64,000 bases of DNA, taken from NCBI RefSeq assembly GCF_016495405.1, contig NZ_CP044522.1, positions 248,001 through 312,000 on the forward strand, written 5' to 3'. Positions 60,534 to 64,000 of this stretch are shown here, one piece after another. Made by a program: the position numbers and the translations under genes. The notes under the pieces were generated by a model. That model ran no database searches and was not told where the DNA came from. It saw only the letters and a program-made list of their open reading frames with translations. The stretch's first letter is position 1; the number at the start of each line of letters is the position of its first letter. Source of the DNA: Cobetia sp. cqz5-12. GTDB lineage: Bacteria; Pseudomonadota; Gammaproteobacteria; Pseudomonadales; Halomonadaceae.

Positions 60534-60597
60534 TCATCTCAGCCAGACCTGATCTCACCCAGCAGTGACCTCAACCAGACGTGATCTCAACCAGTTA
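60534..60597. repeat. 16-bp tandem repeat, 4 units, 3' of the RDD gene
   Basis: Four 16-base units (60534, 60550, 60566 and 60582) share the core TGATCTCAACCAG with changes. It ends at the base of the next terminator. It is intergenic between convergent genes. Confidence 0.85.
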
Positions 60598-60633
60598 AAA
60601 AACGCCCCGCCAGTCATCGACTGGCGGGGCGTT
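60592..60633. terminator. Rho-independent terminator between RDD and 60660 gene
   Basis: A perfect 14-bp stem (60601-60614 with 60620-60633) with a 5-base loop. The minus strand has a run of six T's after it, so it mainly serves the gene at 60660-61484; the plus strand has GTTGTGTTTT. Confidence 0.88.
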
Positions 60634-60659
60634 GTGTTTTCCGCGAGTGCAGGGGGTGA

Positions 60660-61484
60660 TCAGACCCCCAGCAGGCCATCCAGACGCGTGATGATGCGCT
60701 CCACGCTGGCGCGTGACACCACCAGGCTGTCTTCCTGCGCCGCCGTCTCGGGCAGCTCGCGCGGCAGGTCGATCACCGCGGTGCCCATGCCTTCCAGGCG
60801 CACGCCTTCACGGTAGCGCACGAAGGACAGCTGACCGATCGGACGCTGGCCATCGTGATCGAGGCGCGCCAGACGCGTGAAGGCGCTGACGGTATCGAGC
60901 ACCGGCGCGCTGGTCAGCGGCAGGTGCGTCAGGCGCCATGCCAGCCAGCCATCGATGTCGACGGCTTCGTCGCGCAGGGTGGCGAACCAGTGGCGCGCCT
61001 GATCCAGGCGGTAGCGAGCGCGGCCCTGCTTGTCGAGCCAAAGCACGTCGGCGCTGGCCTGACGCGGGCTTTCCAGCTCGCCCGGCAGGTACAGCCAGGA
61101 TTCGGTCAGGCGCTGCAGGGCGCCCGGCAGCGGCTCATCCAGGGTGCGCTCGTTCAGGGAGTCCAGCGCCGCGCTCAGGTCGCCCTGTTCCGCGCTCTCG
61201 CCGGTGTTGGAGTAACCGACGTTGTAGCGCCAGACACGATCGGAAATTTCCTGGGTGACCACGTGATCGTGGGGCAGAGCGATATGGCTCATCAGTTCAC
61301 GCGCGTTGCAATGCTCATCCACCAGGCCTTCACGGCGGGCTTCACGATAGAGATTGCGCAACAGCGGGGTCAGCGGCAGGCGGTGATGGTCACCGAAGCA
61401 GCTGCCGGCGTCGCGGACGGCATCCAGATCAAGTGGCAGGTGGGACGTGGCGTGATGATCGGCGGTGGCGAGTTGTACTGACAT
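60660..61484 (-). CDS. Hypothetical protein, 274 aa, unrecognised
   Basis: A 274-residue soluble protein with no signal peptide or membrane helix. It has several His residues early (DHHATSH, CFGDHHRL), a helical N-terminal half (LLRNLYREARREGLVDEHCNA) and a more mixed C-terminal half that ends in VERIITRLDGLLGV. AAGGAGC selects the ATG at 61484. A 31-codon Met-rich ORF lies 71 bases upstream on the same strand, and the iron genes bfd and bfr lie on the other side. No family could be named. Confidence 0.75.
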   Translation of the reverse strand: MSVQLATADHHATSHLPLDLDAVRDAGSCFGDHHRLPLTPLLRNLYREARREGLVDEHCNARELMSHIALPHDHVVTQEISDRVWRYNVGYSNTGESAEQGDLSAALDSLNERTLDEPLPGALQRLTESWLYLPGELESPRQASADVLWLDKQGRARYRLDQARHWFATLRDEAVDIDGWLAWRLTHLPLTSAPVLDTVSAFTRLARLDHDGQRPIGQLSFVRYREGVRLEGMGTAVIDLPRELPETAAQEDSLVVSRASVERIITRLDGLLGV

Positions 61485-61555
61485 GATATCGGGCTCCTTG
61501 CGGATTGGCGTTCGGAAATCGGCAGATAGGGCAACAGCAGACGGATTCAGGCCGG

Positions 61556-61651
61556 TCACGGCTTCAGCATGGCGCCCATCATCGGCATGCCGATGCGGGT
61601 CATGGCCATGAGGAGGCGGAGCGACGGAATCTCTTGCAGTGTCCTGTTCAT
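61556..61651 (-). CDS. Putative Met-rich micro-protein (31 aa)
   Basis: A 31-codon frame with AGGAAAG seven bases before the ATG at 61651. The product begins MNRTLQEIPSLRLLMAMTRI and continues with GMPMMGAMLKP; 8 of 31 residues are Met. It lies 71 bases upstream of, and on the same strand as, the 274-residue unknown gene, so it is probably the first cistron. It could be a small membrane-associated or metal-binding peptide, or a leader peptide. No homologue was recognised. The good ribosome site argues that it is translated. Confidence 0.5.
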   Translation of the reverse strand: MNRTLQEIPSLRLLMAMTRIGMPMMGAMLKP

Positions 61652-62101
61652 GTTCTTTCCTGATTGCCTGGCGGGGCGTGGCAGTCATTTGCCTTGATCG
61701 TGACGCGGTGCTTCTCGTGAGCGAGGAGCTGGGCTGCGTTCGAGTGACCCGCCTGAGTGATCGGCTAGCGAAGACTCATTATGTTTTGGTGCGATTGTTT
61801 TTCGAATTGCATAAAAAATCGTTATACATACTAGCGGCCTCGTGTGAAATCGCAACCCTACCTTTCTGTCATCCACGGGCCATCATTCTTTATACGGCGC
61901 TGGCTTTGCCCACGGCAATCGCTTTGTGAGGCTGATGTGGCCTGCTTGAGACATCGTGTGTTCCGCAATCGGAAACCGGCCAGAAATCGCCTCGCTAAGT
62001 AGTTGATATAAGGTGTGAATGAGAATTTTTTGCAGTCAGGTGTTGCGCATGTTTCTGCGAATCATTTACATTTGTCTCACTTGGAGTGAGCGAGGTGAGC
62101 C
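61652..62101. other. AT-rich divergent intergenic region before bfd
   Basis: This is the most AT-rich non-coding stretch of the window (about 61780-61830 and 61990-62080). CGATT (61792) and AATCG (61817-61821) with flanking T- and A-runs form an imperfect inverted repeat. A candidate Fur box lies at 62020-62034. It likely holds promoters for the Met-rich ORF/unknown gene and for bfd. Confidence 0.55.
62020..62034 (+). promoter_or_regulatory. Candidate Fur box upstream of bfd
   Basis: TGAGAATTTTTTGCA agrees with the 7-1-7 Fur consensus at about 10 of 14 positions, 68 bases before the bfd start. bfd genes are typically repressed by Fur. Judged by eye. Confidence 0.5.
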
Positions 62102-62305
62102 ATGTACGTCTGCCTGTGCAAAGGTGTGTCAGACCACAAGATCCGCGAAGTCGTGGAACAGGGAGCGCGCAGCTTCCGCGAAGTCCGTGAGCAGACCGGA
62201 TGCGCGACCCAGTGCGGCAAATGTGCCTGCATGGCCAAGACCATCACTCGCGAAGCGGTCGCGCGTGAAATGATGCCGGCAGAGGATCTCGCCTACGCGG
62301 TGTAA
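62102..62305 (+). CDS. bfd: Bacterioferritin-associated ferredoxin
   Basis: A 67-residue [2Fe-2S] ferredoxin of the Bfd family. Cluster ligands are at the expected places: Cys4, Cys6, Cys38 and Cys41 (MYVCLCKG, TQCGKC). Bfd donates electrons to bacterioferritin so that stored iron is released as Fe(II). bfr follows on the same strand, but a terminator lies between the two, so each has its own promoter. GAGGTGAGCC precedes the ATG. Confidence 0.95.
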   Translation: MYVCLCKGVSDHKIREVVEQGARSFREVREQTGCATQCGKCACMAKTITREAVAREMMPAEDLAYAV

Positions 62306-62332
62306 CGCAGGCTCGAGCCGAGGCTCGCCTGC

Positions 62333-62356
62333 CGGCGACTGACACTTCAGTCGCCG
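62333..62356 (+). terminator. First hairpin after bfd
   Basis: CGGCGACTGA (62333-62342) pairs perfectly with TCAGTCGCCG (62347-62356), loop CACT, without a T-run. It may be an RNA-processing barrier or accessory terminator. Confidence 0.55.
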
Positions 62357-62413
62357 CGCTGCCCTGCTGCGTGATCCTTTCTCGCCGAATCCCGGCAAGT
62401 GCTCGCTTGCCTG

Positions 62414-62454
62414 ACGCCCGCCACCCGGTCTCAAGACCGGGTGGCGGGCGTTTT
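62414..62454 (+). terminator. Rho-independent terminator of bfd
   Basis: A perfect 17-bp stem (62414-62430 with 62435-62451), loop TCAA, followed by TTTTC. Confidence 0.88.
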
Positions 62455-62701
62455 CGTGTGCGCGCCAGGCAATCCGGTGTCGGTCGCTACATGACAACGC
62501 GGATACCAATCTTTCCCATTTGCGCCTAAAAGTCGATAACTTGTTGGTATGTCTCGAAAAATTCATGTTTTTGCGCCATACTTGCCGCACCTGATCGATA
62601 GGGCGTGCCTGACGCGCCCGCGCTGTGGCTGATGCATGCCGTCATCAGGCGCAGCAGACAACCTGACGCAGCAGCAACCCTGACAAGAGAGGAATGGCGA
62701 C

Positions 62702-63181
62702 ATGAAAGGCGATCCCAAGATCATCGAGCATCTCAACACCATACTGGCCAACGAACTGGTCGCCATCAATCAGTACTTCCTGCATGCGCGCATGTACAAG
62801 GACTGGGGCCTCAAGCGCCTGGCCAAGTGGGAATACGACGAGTCCATCGAAGAGATGCGTCACGCTGACACCCTGATCGAGCGCATCCTGTTCATGGAAG
62901 GTCTGCCCAACCTGCAGGACCTCGGCAAGCTGCGCATCGGCGAGAACACCAAGGAAATGCTCGAGTGCGATCTGGCGCTGGAGCACCAGGCACATGGTGA
63001 TCTGAAGGAAGCGATCGCCTATGCCGAGCAGGTCCGCGATTACACTTCACGTGATCTGTTCCGCAAGATCCTCGACGACGAGGAAGAGCATATCGATCAC
63101 CTGGAGACCGAGCTGGGTCTGATCGAGAAGGTCGGTATCGAGCTCTACCTGCAGAAGCAGATCCACCACGAGATCGACTGA
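62702..63181 (+). CDS. bfr: Bacterioferritin
   Basis: A 159-residue haem-containing ferritin subunit. The di-iron ligands Glu18, Glu51, His54, Glu94, Glu127 and His130 and the haem ligand Met52 are all at canonical positions, so it is a catalytically competent Bfr. Twenty-four subunits store ferric iron in the cytoplasm. AGAGAGGA precedes the ATG. A terminator shared with purK follows. Confidence 0.97.
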   Translation: MKGDPKIIEHLNTILANELVAINQYFLHARMYKDWGLKRLAKWEYDESIEEMRHADTLIERILFMEGLPNLQDLGKLRIGENTKEMLECDLALEHQAHGDLKEAIAYAEQVRDYTSRDLFRKILDDEEEHIDHLETELGLIEKVGIELYLQKQIHHEID

Positions 63182-63214
63182 TTCCGTGGCGGCTCGCTGA
63201 GCCGTACAGAAACG

Positions 63215-63251
63215 AAAACGCCCCCGCTGCCGATGGCAGCGAGGGCGTTTT
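63215..63251. terminator. Bidirectional terminator between bfr and purK
   Basis: A 17-bp stem (63215-63231 with 63235-63251) with one C/A mismatch; A- and T-runs at its base work in both directions. Confidence 0.85.
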
Positions 63252-63274
63252 GTCTCCAGTGGCGCAGAACCGGC

Positions 63275-64000
63275 TTACTTGCCCAGTTCGTTGACCAGCA
63301 GTGCTTCGACAGCCGCGATGCGTGCGTCGAGGCTCGCCTTGTCGGCGGCCAGCACCGTGATATGGCCGATCTTGCGGCCCGCACGCGGCGCCTTGCCGTA
63401 GTCGTGCAGACGGGCGCCCGGGATGGCGAGCACGGCGTCACGTTCCGGCATGCGGCCGATGATGTTGAGCATCGCGCAGGGCGTGAGCAGTGCGGTCTCG
63501 CCCAGCGGCATGCCGGCCACGGCACGCAGGTGATTCTCGAACTGGCTGGTGACGGCGCCTTCGATGCTCCAGTGGCCCGAGTTGTGCACACGCGGTGCGA
63601 TCTCGTTGGCCAGCAGGCGCTCGCTGCCATCGGCGTCCTTGACGACGAAGAATTCGAAGGCCATCACGCCGACATAGTCGAGCTCGTGCATCACCTTGAA
63701 GGCAGCCGCCTCGGCTTCGGCCTGCAGGCCGTGGGACTCGAGTGGGGTGGAGCAGTGCAGGATGCCGCTGCGATGTTCATTGCGCGACAGCGGCCAGGCG
63801 CGTGTCTCGCCATCACGACCACGTACCGCGATCACCGAGACTTCGTGATCGAAGGCGATGAAGCCTTCCAGGATCAGCGGCACGCTGCCGAGTTCAGCGA
63901 AGGTGTCGGCGACGTCTGCCATCTCGCGCAGTACCTTCTGGCCCTTGCCGTCATAGCCCAGCGTGCGTGTCTTGAGCACGGCGGGCAGACCGATGGTCGC
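63275..64000 (-). CDS. purK: N5-carboxyaminoimidazole ribonucleotide synthase, C-terminal part
   Basis: Partial gene: the coding frame continues past the window edge, so the N-terminus is missing. The visible 241 residues hold the ATP-grasp region of PurK (LKTRTLGYDGKGQKVL; EGFIAFDHEVSVIAVRG; NEIAPRVHNSGHWSIEGAVTSQFENHLRA, quoted in part: NEIAPRVHNSGHWSIEG). PurK uses ATP and bicarbonate to carboxylate AIR in purine synthesis. purE is expected upstream, outside the window. The C-terminus (ALLVNELGK) is complete. Confidence 0.95.
   Translation of the reverse strand, partial: ATIGLPAVLKTRTLGYDGKGQKVLREMADVADTFAELGSVPLILEGFIAFDHEVSVIAVRGRDGETRAWPLSRNEHRSGILHCSTPLESHGLQAEAEAAAFKVMHELDYVGVMAFEFFVVKDADGSERLLANEIAPRVHNSGHWSIEGAVTSQFENHLRAVAGMPLGETALLTPCAMLNIIGRMPERDAVLAIPGARLHDYGKAPRAGRKIGHITVLAADKASLDARIAAVEALLVNELGK

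Larger units (their letters stand above)
62306..62701. other. bfd-bfr intergenic region
   Basis: It holds two hairpins (62333-62356 and 62414-62454) and the bfr promoter region. AT-rich sequence at about 62510-62580 is the probable promoter. No open frame with a ribosome site was found. Confidence 0.5.

Noticed and set aside
1-64000. Search for tRNA, rRNA, insertion sequences and prophage genes
   Set aside because: No tRNA-like cloverleaf with CCA end, rRNA segment, transposase, integrase or phage structural gene was recognised by eye.

Overview
The window is chromosomal DNA from a GC-rich gammaproteobacterium, most likely of the Halomonadaceae (Halomonas/Cobetia type). That placement is an inference from gene content: a BetT choline carrier, a TAXI-type TRAP transporter, FtrABCD iron uptake, LptFG, TmcA and Bfd/Bfr, with strong GC bias at third codon positions. 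No rRNA, tRNA, insertion sequence, prophage or CRISPR array was seen. Nearly all the sequence is ordinary coding DNA, and many operons end in strong GC hairpins.

Layout. 1-4.7 kb: end of an amino-acid ABC transporter, then a TetR regulator divergent from an EmrAB-type efflux pair. 4.7-8.3 kb (minus): ferrous-iron uptake operon ftrABCD with a Fur-like site. 8.6-16.3 kb: tmcA, a small lipoprotein, pepD, a His-rich exported protein, a PfpI/DJ-1 protein and rmuC. 16.6-19.4 kb: a bufferin operon (bufA1-bufB-bufC-doxX), that is, a metal-chelating modified peptide and its maturation enzymes. 19.5-23.6 kb (minus): an App1-like phosphatase, dps and betT. 24-29 kb: two lipoproteins and a DctB/DctD-like two-component pair whose regulator has a degraded AAA+ domain. 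29-36.4 kb: DUF1007 plus a NicO metal exporter, a HIT protein, a TAXI-TRAP transporter and a TauE/SafE exporter. 36.6-46.9 kb: an MDR oxidoreductase, three entericidin-like lipoproteins, LysR, trhO, fdhD with a YdeP-type molybdoenzyme, gloA, a diguanylate cyclase and a PAP2 phosphatase. 47-60.5 kb: a META lipoprotein, valS, a large sensor kinase, holC, ilvE, pepA, and divergent lptF-lptG-RDD. 60.6-64 kb: an unrecognised protein with a Met-rich micro-ORF upstream, bfd, bfr and the 3' part of purK.

Themes. Metal handling recurs: Fe(II) uptake (ftr), iron storage and release (bfr, bfd, dps), metal buffering (buf), and Ni/Co export (NicO). Envelope functions (Lpt, lipoproteins, phosphatases) and oxidative or electrophile stress (gloA, pfpI, trhO) are also well represented.

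The most unusual structural signal is a family of short tandem repeats (units of 11-24 bp, unrelated in sequence). They sit at gene 3' ends, several of them across the stop codon, and similar in-frame repeats occur near the C-termini of four proteins. Other points of interest are the bufferin operon, the DctD-like regulator without GAFTGA whose start region is duplicated, the triple entericidin cluster and the Met-rich micro-ORF.
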